Origin: Gnetum montanum
Taxonomy: Eukaryota > Streptophyta > Gnetopsida > Gnetales > Gnetaceae
DNA length: 64,000 nt
NCBI GenBank assembly: GCA_015680685.1
Contig: MNCI01028922.1
Coordinates: 383,609-447,608 of the forward strand
Direction: 5' to 3'
Of this stretch, positions 1-11,214 are shown piece by piece; the stretch's first letter is position 1, and every line of letters starts with the position of its first letter. The position numbers and the translations under genes are program-made. Below the pieces are notes generated by a model. That model did no database searches. It had not been told where the DNA came from and was given only the letters and a program-made list of their open reading frames with translations.

Positions 1-2
1 CA

Positions 3-2700
3 GAAGAAGTGAGGCTCCAACTGCGAAACTCTCTGATGTGGCCAATCATCACAACCAGTGGTGAATGGTACTTAGGAGAGACCTATCTCTTCTGGACAAA
101 TTGGAAATCAGGGTCTAGAGTAAGAATCAAAGACATTTATGTCTCTTACTCTTCGGAGGTGATACCGTAGGCTCTAGGGTTGCCCAAGACCAGAGCAGAT
201 GTGGTGGAGATTTCAAAACAAGCCGACCCAGAGGTAAAGGCAGAATGGACTAAACGGTGCTATGGGGTAGAGTGCAAGGAATTTGGCTCTTTGACCACGG
301 CGGAAAGGGTGTACTCAAAGATCACGTCTTACCACTTGAACCCAACTATAAGACCTAGCAAAATCACAGCCTTCTCTACCCGTGCATGTGCCGACTTGAG
401 TGAGAAATTCCCAATGAGTCTTCCACAACTATTATTCTTGGAAATCGAAAAGAGGTTCACTGAAAGTGAATGTGGAAGATGAGCTCTCCCCTTTCCCTAC
501 CTAATCTAGAAGTTGTGCAAACGGGTAGGGAGAGCACGGTACTCCAATGATATAATTTGGCATGCCCTGATTGCCTCTTGGTGAGAAATGATGAAGGACA
601 AAACTCCTGCCACCACATAGAGAAAGGAGGAGCAGCAACCACCTCCACCACCTGAGCAAGCAACAAGGCCAGTTTCGCGAAGCATTGTAGAACACATCTG
701 CATAATCGAACAAAGGCTCTTGAGCCAGCAAGAGAAATTAAGCAGAACTGGTGGAGGGGAAGACCCTTCGGTCTATTGCCCTATAATGAGCCACCTGGAG
801 CAAGTGGCTCAATTAGTTAGCTTGCTGGAAAGAGTAGGGCTGATGTTCTTTGCCACCTGGAGCAAGTGGCTCAATTAGTTAGCTTACTGGAAAGAGTAGG
901 GCTGATGTTCTTTGCCACCTGAACACAAGTGCCAGCTAGAACAGATCCAAGCATCTGAGAGGTAATAGTATCAACCCAACAGTTATTTTCTGAAATTTCA
1001 AGGAATGCTACTACCTTCTTGATATGCTTGGAAGATAGTGAAGAGGTGACAGTCCTGGTGATGCAGCACTTGGGATAGGAGGTCAAGGCTGAAGTGGTTG
1101 TTGATACAATTGCTACAGTTCTCAATGCACCGGCAGTGCTTGTACCAGATGTGCATGGGCTTCAAGATGTACAGACATCCGCCGAAACTTCACATAGTAG
1201 GATGGATGCAGCCCAACACGAAGAACTATTGGATCAACTGGTGGGAACTGGGCAACCACTTCTAGATGTCTTTGACCTTCTAGAAAATATTATTGTAACC
1301 TAGTTGGAACTGCTCTTGGTAAGGGGTAAGAGCCTCGTTTTGGAAGGGCAACTTGAAGCTGCTAAAGTCGCTTGTCAATGCTTGGCAACGAAAATTGCCC
1401 AATTAAGAGCCCAAGTTACTGATCTAGCCATCCTCAATCATGAAATCATAAGAGATGAAGCTTTTCAACAAATTTAGACTAAACTTTAAATAGTTGAGGA
1501 TGAGTGAGAGTCGGCGATCTTCGATAAGTCCTTGGCAGACGTTCGAGCATATAGTCTAAACAAGGACTTGACAGAGGTTCACTAGGAGAACGTTTGATTG
1601 ACCGCGGAGGTTCATCGCCTGCATAATGTTGGTGTAGAAAATGAACACATGAAAAATTTTATCCGCCAACAGCAAGAAGAACTAGCCAGGGTGAATGGTA
1701 ACGTAAGAAGGTTGGCCGCCGAGAAGAGAAATCTGTCAATGGAAGAGGTTCAGGCATTGTGACAGAAATCTGCAATTGAAATTGCCACTTGGAAGAATGA
1801 GGCCTTGAGATTTGAAAACATCAAAAATCATTATAGGGACCAAGTGGGATTACAGAAGGAAGTAAACGAAAAGCAGATTCAGGTCACAAAGGCCAAAATA
1901 AACCAAGCACTCCAACAGCTCCAAGAAGGAGGCTACGTATTGCAACCTATCTTTGATGGGTTGAATGCCTACAATCAAGCTGAAATCTACCTTAAGGAGC
2001 TGTAGATTGAGGAGATGATAGAATATATGAAGCTTGCCAACCTTCACTATGCAAACCTGGCTATGCTCATAGCCGAGAGACCGTGGTCAGAGTTGGAAAA
2101 GCAAGTGGCTGCCTCGTATTCTCTATACGAGGGAGAGTTCCAGGTGCATAAAGCAACAAAGAAAAAATTGAAAATAGCAAACGTGGAACTCAAGGTTCTC
2201 CACATGCGATTTGAAGGATAATGTACAGTTGCAGAGAACTTGGGCCGTCAAATGAATGACTACCAGTAGTTGCAGTCATTAATTCGAGCATTCGACATTG
2301 AACGAAAGTAGTTTGCAACCTAGTTTGTCAACCTGAAAGAACTCTTCCCAGCGCTACCATGCCCTTGGGAGGTTCCAATTCTAGCACACATTGGTAAAGC
2401 TACGTAGACAGTGAATGATCCTAGAAGCAAAGAAGAAAAAATGAGGGCTCTCTTGGAGTCTTTCCAGCTACCTCCAGAAGTTGCAGCTACTGTGGGATAG
2501 CCATCATTCGTGCCACCACCATTGCATGGGCCAAAAGCTGGTGAAGGTTTGTCAGAACCACCGCCCTAGGGATGGTGTGTTCTTCTCCAACATTTTTATG
2601 CATCATTCTACATTGCAGAGACTCTAGGACCAGCAAGGTATTCAATTTTGTCTCTGAACACCACCAATTTTTGTAACTTGTCCTTCTCTGTAACTCAGGC
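3..2700 (+). pseudogene. Decayed coiled-coil additional ORF of giant Ty3/gypsy element A1 (5' end outside window)
   Basis: Frame 3 opens at the window edge and reads through motifs such as WPIITTSGEWYLGETYLFW, then CYGVECKEF and PQLLFLEIEKRF (to about 480). A proline run follows near 640. From about 1320 to 2330 there is a long heptad-like charged region rich in Gln, Glu, Lys and Leu, and the end is marked by LFPALPCPWEVPILAHIG (about 2342-2395). Many in-frame stops, mostly TAG where Gln fits, and a 62-bp duplication show it is dead. The same protein occurs at 39661-42075 plus 51479-52159, in the same position just before an LTR of the same family. In plant Athila/Tat-type elements additional or env-like ORFs sit between integrase and the 3' LTR, so I infer that role. 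The biochemical function is unknown. I do not recognise a catalytic domain. Confidence 0.7.
790..913 (+). repeat. Tandem duplication, two 62-bp copies
   Basis: Copies 790-851 and 852-913 start with GCCACCTGGAGC and differ at one base by eye (GCTTGCTGG against GCTTACTGG). Because 62 is not a multiple of three, the duplication shifts the frame of the coiled-coil ORF that contains it. The corresponding place in the second ORF copy (about 40790) is not duplicated. Confidence 0.9.
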
Positions 2701-2820
2701 ACTTGGTTAAATTGACGTTATGTCATGTGTGTGTCAAGTCATGTGTATTGTAAATAAAAGCCCATACCTTCCAAATTGTAGAGTAACTCAAGGACGAGTT
2801 TTTACTCAGTCGTTGGGATA

Positions 2821-3647
2821 TGATGAAGTGTCATTAGTTCATGCATCAACGTGGCCCTGTTTCTGCGGAGCCTATTTTTTCTTATAAATAAGAGGGCCTT
2901 CCACCTCATTTAGGCATCTTTTAGTTAGTTGTAGTGAAGCTCTTGCAGTTTTTTCCCATAGGAGATAGAATATTTTCCAAGTGCTTGCAGTAGGTGTAAG
3001 AAAAGTGACCTACTCTTTATTCAAGCGTTGATGTATCTGAGCCCATTGGCGTGATGGCAATAAAGATGAACCCTTTAAGCATTCCTTGTAGCATTTGGAC
3101 TTAGTCATTTAATGCATTCAATAGCTTAATATTTATATGCTTTTATAATTACTTAAGTTTCTCTTATTATTAGTTTAATCGCTATCGTTCATTCATAGTT
3201 CATAGAAACCATAAGTACGACCATCTCGAATGCAAACCCAACACTTGGTAACCCAGTGACACTTAATGTTTGGTAGCCCAGTAGTGTTTAGGGGATGCTT
3301 AGAACATGCCTAAAAGATGGAATCAGATACTTATGCTAGGAATAGTTGAGATATAGATTAAGATAATTGTAGATTAGATAATATTTCATTCCTTACTTTT
3401 CATACCTTAATTAGACACCAAAAGATAAAGTAAAAATAATAAAAATTAGTTGCCTCAATCCCACTTAACCATTGCCATTAGATACTCACAAGTGAGTTTC
3501 AGAAGAAGATGACCGTTCTAACAAAGGGTTTTGCTGGTTAGAGGTCTAGTGTATGTTAAGTGCTTACAGTCTACCGAATTCGATTGAATTGCGTGTGAAC
3601 ATCCATGATTCACATGGTTGGACGTGGGGGTACCTAGCCGCTCCTCA
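2821..3647 (+). repeat. 3' LTR of element A1 (A/P-family LTR)
   Basis: Starts TGATGAAGTGTC directly after ACTCAAGGACGAG...GTTGGGATA, which matches the sequence before the LTR at 52160. It shares ordered blocks with the LTRs at 22082-23022 and 52160-53062: a TATA-like region (TATAAATA), GTGAAGCTCTTG, AATATTTTCC, TTTATTCRAGC, a GGTAACCCA stretch and GACAGTCT-type text near its end. It ends at CTCCTCA, equivalent to the TCATCA of the relatives, giving near-inverted TGATGA/TCATCA ends. The true end could lie seven bases further, at CCTAGCA. Confidence 0.75.
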
Positions 3648-4016
3648 CCTAGCATCTACAAAATCTAAAAAAGAACTCATTAATTAGATTTGACATGGTT
3701 TTATAATTGGTTACTAACTTGACATTAACTCTCCTTCTTTCATGTTCAAGCTTGGGATTGGCATTGATAAAGTTCTTTAGGATCTTACATGCATATAATG
3801 ATTAAAAAAAAAACATCTTAGTATTCAAATCCCTCCAAGATTTCTATTCTTACTAAAAGACATTAAGAGATTAATATGATAAAATACATATTGAAAAATA
3901 TCATAGGTTTAACTTCAAGGAATAAAAAACATCATAGCTAAAAAAGCTACAAAGAAATCATAACAAAGCTATTAATCTATAAGAATTCAAATAAAAAGAA
4001 TTAAATCATAATAAGT
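3648..4016. other. AT-rich spacer, nothing recognised
   Basis: Contains A-runs and short ATs but no reading frame or repeat that I can relate to the rest of the window. It separates two LTRs of the same family in opposite orientation. Confidence 0.5.
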
Positions 4017-4361
4017 GATGAGCGGTGAGTGTCCCCTATGCCCAACCATACGAATCACAAGCATTCACATGCAATTTAGTCAAATTCCATGTATGAGACT
4101 AATGTGGTATGTAAAGTAAGAAATGTTGATCATATGTTGCTGTCTTCTCACTTAGACTAGTGGTATCTTTATCATGTATGGTTTACTCTAAATTGAGGCG
4201 TATGATTATTGATGTTGTGCAACTATGACTAAGCTATATAAAGATATGAAAACTAATTATTTAATTAATGTACTAATAACAACAAGATAAATTCTAAGCT
4301 AGTCTAAGGATGATGAATATTTGTTCCTAGCTTGTCGTACATATCTTAAACTCATGTACCC
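4017..4361 (-). repeat. A/P-family LTR, minus strand, distal part (split by element X)
   Basis: Read on the minus strand this ends with ACCGCTCATCA at 4017, like the 3' end of the LTR at 52160. Upstream text (CCCAACCATACGAATCAC... on the plus strand) is the complement of the CACATGGTTGGACG/ATGGTTAAGCATAGG region of related LTRs. The LTR continues at 9809-10500 on the other side of element X. Confidence 0.7.
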
Positions 4362-4931
4362 TAACACAACCCCATTCCCAAATGATGCTGCTGCATAATG
4401 AAGATGATGCCTCTTCAAAACATGTGTTATTATTATCATAACAAGATCCAAAAGGGCAGTTGTAATTGAGACTTGAAAGGATGCATTGTAATAACATGTG
4501 TGCCTCTTATGGTGACCTTTCGGGGTTTGACCTAAGGCATTTATACCTAGGCATAGAGGTCATGCCAAGCATGGAGTGGCCGAGCTGGTATAGGCAAGTC
4601 ATAGGAGCTAGGTGAAGTAGGATAGGAAGTAGACTGGCCATTCCTTCTAGCCAGTTGTAGGCCTAACTATGGTGGTAGTGCTGAATTGCCTCTAAGCGAT
4701 ATATAAGGAAGAAAACTCCAAGGAACACTCATAAAGCATGATCTAGATACTCTATTCCAAATTAATAAAGCATTCTTTTCTAATTCTTTATACATTTTCC
4801 CTGTTATTTTCTTTATGCATAATGTCAAATGTTACATATATTGGACGTATGGTATATTGTCCTCTTATGCATAATGTCTAGTATAACATATATTTGACAT
4901 TTTCTATGACATCCAGGAATGGGAAGTCACA
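4362..4931 (+). repeat. Element X 5' LTR
   Basis: Closely similar along its whole length to 9231-9803, with shared blocks AATGATGCTRYTGCATAA, ACAAGATCCAAAAGGGCA, TGCCAAGCATGGAGTGG, GAATTGCCTCTAAG-type text, AATAAAGCATTCTTTTCT and GACATCC. It contains a likely polyadenylation signal (AATAAA near 4764). It ends in GTCACA just before the primer-binding site. Confidence 0.88.
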
Positions 4932-4944
4932 ATTGGCATCAGAG
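4932..4944 (+). promoter_or_regulatory. Primer-binding site (initiator tRNA-Met type)
   Basis: ATTGGCATCAGAG directly follows the left LTR. The usual plant site is TGGTATCAGAGC, complementary to initiator tRNA-Met; one transition (T to C) separates them over the core. Confidence 0.8.
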
Positions 4945-5709
4945 AAAATCATAATCCAAGGGCCATTTAGAACCATGGATTGACCACAACATGAATCTGA
5001 TGATGAACCATGAAGCCAAAACATAGGGAAAATCATTGATCATCACTGAATGCATCATATGTCTAAGATGTAAGGTAGAAGATACCTTTCCATTAATCTC
5101 ATGAAGAAGAATAGATCAAACATCTACAAAACACATAAATTCCATCAACAAAATTCTTTCATGGATATCATTAACTAATGAAGATCAGATTACACCTCAT
5201 CAAGATTCATCAATTGCAAGAAATGTTGGTAAGACAAGGATACACTAATCTAGGTAACTCTTACCCATCTAAATATTATAAATATTAATTGATTGTTAAA
5301 TTTCTCCTAAAAAGTTAGTAACCATGACCTAAATTGATCTATCTTATTGAAACTCATTATCTTAAGTGCTAAAACCTTGTAACTTGACATTATTTCAGCA
5401 TACCAAGACCTAGGTATTAATAAATTAAGGGAGTCAACCCATCCATAAGATCTCATGTTACCCATACGTCAACCTAGTAATGTTGTTTTGATAAAATAAG
5501 CTAGTTGGACCTTTCAAAATCTTGAAAAATTCAACTTCATTTTGAACCCTAAGACTATGGTTAATGAATAGTACTTGTCAAGATGATTCTAATGGTGCAA
5601 ATTTCATCTCGATTGGGCTTATGATTTGAGAGATATCTCTATTTTAACTTTCTTATTTTGCATGCATTAAATAATATTAAATTATTACATTATTATTTAA
5701 AAAATTTAG
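4945..5709. other. Element X leader, no coding signal
   Basis: AT-rich. Many short stops in every frame and no recognisable domain. Confidence 0.5.
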
Positions 5710-6015
5710 AGCACATAAGCCCTACAAGGATTGTGCTAATCCTGCAAGGGGTCATGCAGGCCCTGCAAGGGCCATGATGGCCCTACAGGGTGACAACATA
5801 GCCCTACGTAGGACCATGCTTGCTCTATGAGGTTAGCGTAGCCCTTATTTTGAGGACTACTACCCTTTGATGCTGTGCATTGTGCCTCCAACCCTGCTAC
5901 TTTGACTATAGTACCACTACTCTCTACCACTACTCACCTGTTACTACCATCCACCATCCCCTCCACCATCCACTGCTTAGTGGCCACCACAGGCCATGTG
6001 TCCTAATGCCTGCCT
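5710..6015. repeat. Imperfect CCCTRCAAGGGCCATG-type repeats
   Basis: Words such as GCCCTACAAGG, CCTGCAAGGGG, CCCTGCAAGGGCCATG and CCCTACAGGG recur from about 5720 to 5860 and again at 6690-6900 around GGCCCTACTAGGGCCATG. Several are short inverted repeats. This block is less AT-rich than the rest of the element. Confidence 0.6.
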
Positions 6016-6600
6016 CACATCACGTCCTAGTCTTTACAGATCACTGCCACCTTCGATACTTCGTGGACATTGTCAACACCACAAATCACTACCACCTTTG
6101 GTGCTTCATGAACATTGATGGTGTCATAGATCACAGTCACCTCTAGCGCTCCATGAACATCGATGGTGCTGCAAATCACTGCCACCTTTGGTGCTTGCGA
6201 ACACTATCGACGTCACAAATCATCGTCACCTTTGACCCTCCACGAACACCAATGACATCACAGATCATCGTCACCTCTGACGCTCCATGAACATCGATGG
6301 CACCATAGATCACCATCATCTTTGGTGCTCTACAAACACCATTAGCATCACAAATCACCATCACCTTTGACATTTTGTGGATACTAACAGTGCCATAGAT
6401 CACTGCCACATTTGGGGCTTCATGGACATTGATGGCACCATAGATCACCACCACCTCTAGTGCTCTAGGACACCGATGATATCATAGATCACTAGCACCT
6501 CCAATGCTCCATGGACATCATCGATTCCATAGGTCATCACCACCTCTGATGCTCCACAAGTGTCATTGAAGCCATCGATCATTACCTCTTTCAACATCCT
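6016..6600. repeat. 45-bp minisatellite, about 13 units
   Basis: Unit ends fall at 6060, 6106, 6151, 6196, 6240, 6285, 6330, about 6375, 6420, 6465, 6509 and 6554, so the period is 44-46 bp. Each unit follows the pattern CATGGACAT-CGATGG-CACCATAGATCAC-CACCTCTG-GTGCTC with substitutions. Because the period is near 45, open frames persist on both strands (for example a 15-residue repeating frame on the minus strand, 6454-6176, with VIYGAI-DVH-A words). I regard these frames as by-products of the repeat. Confidence 0.9.
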
Positions 6601-8054
6601 CCGACCTGCCAAAAACCCTCATTGGTGAAGTGCTGAAGAAACCCTCACCATCAACGCATGTGTCATTTCCACTTTCTACTCATCAAGAAGCACTGTGGCC
6701 CACATTGGCCCTACTAGGGCCATGCTAATCCTTTATGCTAGCCATGTCGGCCATTTGTGTAAGCTACGCAAACCCTTGCATACACTAGGCAAGCCCCATT
6801 TGGGGTCATACAAATCCTTGTAGGGGTCACGCTAGCCCAACACAGGCCATGTTGGCACTGCACTAGCCACACATGCCCCTTTGCATGGCACATAACCCAT
6901 GCCCATGCCACACTGATCCTTTATGAGCCATGATTGAAAAGAAGATGCTGCCACACTACCATTGCAAGTGTGCACCACAAGGTCATTGCCTACCTCCAAC
7001 GCACATCATTGTCATCCACCCTGGCCACCGATTTGCTCTTGACATTGCTATTACTACAGTCATCCTCGCCTTTTGTAGGATGGAAAATTCTCCATCACTT
7101 GACAAAAAATTCAAATTTTCCATCAACAAAAAAAGAATTTGAAATTCCTATCATCTAATGAAAAATTCAAAATTCTTGTTGTTGAGCCATTACTTTAAAC
7201 TAAAAGAGCATGAAAATAACTTTTAAAATTAGAATTTGGCACCTTAGTAGTAATAGGAATAAGAATTCCATAATTTAGTGCACCTATTCTAGAGTACTAC
7301 TGGGATGGATGACCTCTTGGGAAGTCTCATTTTTTGCACCAAAGGTTCTGGACTCCAAAAGCCATAACTTTTGATTTTGGAGTTTGTTTTCATCTAAACA
7401 AAAACCAATTCCTATTGATTTCAACCTTCCAAACATGATGGTGAAGGAAAATCTATTTCATGAAACCTTGAAAATTGGTTCTTCACCTCTTGCCTAAAAT
7501 AGTGCCTCAAGACCCTTAAAAGCTTAATTTTAACATAACTTAGGCATAAAATGTCCATTTTTTTAACATATGAATAGGCATTTCCAACATTTTTGACCTT
7601 TCAAAACTCAATGATGATGTCAAGTTTATCATCTCGGTACCTAATAATTTGATGATATCATGAACTGTGCATTAAAAGTCAACAACATAAGAATAACTAA
7701 TCATGCCTTGTTAATACTAACATATTTAACCTTTTTGGGCCTTATGATCAAGTGCTTAATTTTTTTGGTAGTCTTAAGATCACTACAGCATGTCATTAGT
7801 TACACTACTAGAGTCAGTATTTTTAAGGGGAGTAAAAAGATCATTAAGAATTAGATAATGTAGTTAAATCTTACCAAATTAGTTGGAGAATCAGTTGATG
7901 TATCAATTGATGAAATAGAACAATCACCAATGATCAAGAAGATGTATATCAATCCATCTTGCAACCAAATCATATAATAGATCAACATGAAGAGTCATAA
8001 TCTCATTTCCACAAGGTGTATGATATTCATAAATAGAAATTGTCTAGAAGAGAA
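6601..8054. other. Element X interior, unassigned
   Basis: The start holds more GGCCCT/GGCCATG repeats (to about 6910). The rest is AT-rich. A sequence near 7350 (CCATAACTTTTGATTTTGGA) resembles text common in plant retroelement noncoding regions. No domain recognised; 7862-8054 directly precedes the captured fragment and may include more of it. Confidence 0.4.
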
Positions 8055-8803
8055 ATGAAAGTTGCAACATATAACATGCTTGCAAGATCCCGAGTGAGTG
8101 AGAAATAGCATCCACTATGTCCACCATGGTCCTTGGATTGACATGAGTATTTATACCCATGCATATTAGCAGAGTTACAAGATAGTCTTACCATAGGAAT
8201 CTCTATACCCATTCCAACCAAACTTGGAAAAGATAAGATACGAAGGTATTTACAAGTAAAAAAGGTCCTTATGGAAGTTCTTCTTGTGAGCCATACAGAT
8301 TATTCCTAAGTTATACTAATCTCGTTTCATTTATTCTTTGTGGAGACTTCAATACAAAAGTTGGAAGTAGTATCTATCAATTCTTAAAATATGGATGTGT
8401 AAAGGAATCCTTAGAAGATGAACTTGATTTGAAGAAGATGTTTCCATCAATTCAACATGCAATTTCATTAGCTAGTGCATAGTCTACTCGTTTTGAATCT
8501 TCAATAGATAAATTAGGATCCAAAATTTAGGAACAGATGATGTTGATGGATAGTACTCATCGAGAATCATAGTTTACCAATTACTCTACTATGACTAATA
8601 AGGATGGATCAAAAACATTCTTCATTGAGATCCTAGATTATATTTTTTACAATGTATGATTCTTCCAAGTTACCAAGTTACTAAAGTTGATTTCTAAAGA
8701 AGAAATTAAGAAGAATCAAGATCAAGCCCTTCCATCCTCAACAAGATCATCTGATCATATACCACTTATGGCAGAATTACAATTACTTCCATCAAGGTCA
8801 GGA
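8055..8803 (+). pseudogene. Captured fragment of a CCR4-type deadenylase (endonuclease/exonuclease/phosphatase fold)
   Basis: CCR4 proteins are Mg-dependent poly(A) 3' exonucleases of the CCR4-NOT complex in the cytoplasm. At 8055 a frame reads KVATYNMLA and then CPPWSL, matching the YNxLxD and CPPWALSW start of plant CCR4 catalytic domains. At 8330-8400 another frame reads ILCGDFNT then VGSSIYQFLKYGCV, matching the CGDFN catalytic motif and following helix. It continues through FPSIQHAISLASA. From about 8567 it reads FTNY, FFIEILDYIFY, LLKLISKEEI and SSDHIPLMAEL (8740-8790), matching FTNC, FIGTLDYIFY, LLELLDE and the catalytic SDH of the C-terminus. The middle of the domain (CLQEV to THVN) is missing, and there are stops and frame changes. 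It lies on the same strand as element X, inside its LTRs. Matches are to family motifs recalled, not searched. Confidence 0.8.
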
Positions 8804-9215
8804 AGTATCTCACAATCTTATTATTTTCTTCATTATTTAATTTATATTTTAATTAGATAAGTAAAATATCTAAGGTAATGAAAGTTGGAAATAAAGGATT
8901 TGCCCTACCTTCACTTGGATAACTAGATCCGAGTTGCACTTTGTGTGACCCTAGTTAGGACTAGTGTTTGATGGTTGGTAGATCTTTAATTCATCTCTTG
9001 TCATTATCTTAAGAATATGAGGTAAATATTAAGAAAGTAATATTTAATTTTCTATATATTTTCCTTACATGTGTTCTTTTTTTTTTTGGCAAAATAAGAG
9101 AGAAACAACTTCAAGTTTAAAGGAGAAATAAAATTATTTGGGCATAGGAGCATAACACAAATACTAAAGCTAGAAAAAGATAGTGAAAGTCAACTTGTTC
9201 AAGGATGAAAAAAAC
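8804..9215. other. Element X 3' interior
   Basis: AT-rich region between the CCR4-like fragment and the polypurine tract, with a T-run near 9080. Nothing else recognised. Confidence 0.4.
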
Positions 9216-9229
9216 CTAAGGGGGGTAGA
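9216..9229 (+). promoter_or_regulatory. Polypurine tract of element X
   Basis: The purine-rich stretch CTAAGGGGGGTAGA immediately upstream of the right LTR is the expected position of the plus-strand primer. Confidence 0.75.
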
Positions 9230-9230
9230 T

Positions 9231-9803
9231 TATCATGCTTGCATTCCCAAATGATGCTATTGCATAACGAAGATGGTGCCTCTTCATAATAAGTGTTATT
9301 GTTATCGTAACAAGATCCAAAAGGGCAATTGTAATTGAGACCCAAAAGGATGCATTGTAATAACGTACATGTCTCTTGTGGTGACCTTTGGGGGTTTGAA
9401 CTAAGGAATTTATACCTAGGATTAGAGGTTGTGCCAAGCATGGAGTGGCAAAGCCGATACAAGTAAGTCACAAGAGCTAGATGAAGTAGGACATGAAGTG
9501 GACTGGTCATCACTTTTGGTTGGTTGTAGGCTTAACAATGGTGGCAGTGCTAGATTGCCTCTAAGGGATAGATGTCGAATGAAAAACATCCCAAGGAACA
9601 CTCTTAGAGAATGATCCAGATACTCTATTTCAAATCAATAAAGCATTCTTTTCTTTTTCTTTCTACATTTTCCCTATTATTTTTTTATGCATATTGTTGA
9701 ATGTTACATATATTTGACGTTTGATATATTGTCCACTTATGCATAATGTCTAATATAATGTATATTTGAAATTTTCCATGACATCCGAGAATAGGATGGC
9801 ACA
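9231..9803 (+). repeat. Element X 3' LTR
   Basis: Pairs with 4362-4931 over about 570 bp. Differences seen by eye are dominated by transitions. It ends in GGCACA and is followed by the TACCC target duplication. Confidence 0.88.
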
Positions 9804-9808
9804 TACCC

Positions 9809-10500
9809 ACTACTAGGATTACCAAGTGTTATGCTATCAGATTAACCAAGCAATAACACTACTGGGATTACCAAGAGAATATGTGTTTATGCTTGAAATT
9901 GGTCATGCTTATTCTAGCACTTGATAACATGCATAAAAATGTAAATGTTAACTATGTACATAGAAAATAAATTGCATTGAAATAAATATATTCTAAGTCA
10001 AAGTGCTGCAATAGATATGAATTAATTTCGATCTTATTATCATTTATGATATGTGTTCAAGTAGAATGCCACTTGAATAAGATGTTGTAACATTGACTTA
10101 AATTCATGCTATGGGCACTCATTGATTATTTACTATGATTATAGAAGAAAACTATAAGAGTTTGGCTACACTACTGACCAAATAATACCAAATACATAAT
10201 AGATGATGGCATCTTTATAGGAAAATATGAAGACCATGTCAACACATATGCATTGACTCATCTAAAAATGCATCCATAAGGATACATTGATGAGGCTACA
10301 CCACCAAGGTTGTGTCGATCAGGATGCATCAACACAACTAAGTTATAGCAAATACAATATAGCATCTACAATATAGAAGATGTGATGTAGCATCTATAAT
10401 GTAGCAACCTGAGATGCATCCATGCAAATGCAATGTAGCATTTGCAATATTGTAGCCAACTGAGATACTTGACAAAACAATGCTTCATCATATCCCCATG
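9809..10500 (-). repeat. A/P-family LTR, minus strand, proximal part
   Basis: Begins after the TACCC target duplication with ACTACTAGGATTACCAAGTG, the complement of the CACTTGGTAACCCAGTAG region of related LTRs. It ends at 10500, where the minus strand reads TGATGAAGCA. The next bases (TATCCCCATGACTC on plus) are the complement of the GAGTCATGGGGATA-type sequence that precedes this LTR family at 2821 and 52160. Together with 4017-4361 it gives an LTR of about 1.04 kb. An internal stretch near 10240-10460 repeats GATGCATC and GTAGCAT words. Confidence 0.7.
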
Positions 10501-11214
10501 ACTCAATAAAAACTCATCCTCAAGTTATATATAAATGGATGAATTTCCATTACAAAAATTGAGGGGTGACCAAGACTAGATTGGCTACCATTATAAAACT
10601 TGAGTACTACATTACAAAATTTTATTCGAGTGAATGTATTACAAAATGATAAAAAGACTAGACAAACATGAAAGTTTACAAAATTGCAAAAGTCTTAAAA
10701 AATTCACCAAAGATAAATCTTCATGTTGTTCCTAGCAATGGAATATTTTCCAACCTTGATTGTTATGTTGCTTCTCTTTTAATTCAAAACGTTTTTTTTG
10801 GAAGGATAGACTAAAATTTCTCCTCATCATCTCATGGGTTTCTAGGTAGCGAACATGTAATGTTTGAGCTTTAATACTTGTATCTACTATTTGTCCATAG
10901 GCATGCCCTCCTCTATCCTCATCTTGTCCTTTTTTCCTTGCCTTGCAAAAGACCTTTTATCATAGGCATTCATTTAGGTATCATCTGCAATTACCAAAGG
11001 ATTAGCATTAGTTTTGGAAGTTTTCTCCTTAATGATTAAACACTTTTTGAATCCTTGATTATCATAAAATTCAAAAAATTAAACATTTATGCTTAAGGTG
11101 ATTACAAAATAATGTTACCAAGGTTATAAGGTAACTAAAATCATCAAGTTATTTAAGTCATTTTGATTATTTTTACTATTAGTTATCATAATGTTTGAAC
11201 AAACAAAGCTTACC
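10501..11214 (-). pseudogene. Decayed 3' interior of the minus-strand A/P-type element
   Basis: The minus strand approaches the LTR at 10500 through ACTTGAGGATGAG and GAGTCATGGGGATA, the same arrangement as before the LTRs at 2821 and 52160. Further upstream (about 10990-10720 on minus) a short open stretch rich in charged residues (RRNFSLSFQKKRFELKEKQ) resembles the end of a coiled-coil protein. It does not align obviously with the better preserved ORF copies, so its assignment as the same additional ORF is tentative. Confidence 0.4.

Larger units (their letters stand above)
4362..9803 (+). mobile_element. Element X: pol-less LTR retrotransposon carrying a host-gene fragment
   Basis: Two LTRs of about 570 bp (4362-4931 and 9231-9803) flank 4.3 kb of internal sequence. 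The flanks carry a perfect 5-bp target duplication, TACCC, at 4357-4361 and 9804-9808. A primer-binding site follows the left LTR and a purine-rich tract with a run of six G precedes the right LTR, setting the plus orientation. I find no gag, RT, RNase H or integrase motif in the interior. It holds GC-richer repeats, a 45-bp minisatellite and a CCR4-like pseudogene. The LTR termini read TA...CA instead of TG...CA, consistent with a G-to-A change. The element lies inside a minus-strand LTR of the A/P family. A related LTR ends the chromovirus fragment at 12193-12709, which makes that lineage a possible autonomous partner. Confidence 0.85.

Noticed and set aside
5880-6454. Open frames of 88 and 92 codons on opposite strands
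   Set aside because: They coincide with the 45-bp minisatellite; the repeat length being a multiple of three explains them.
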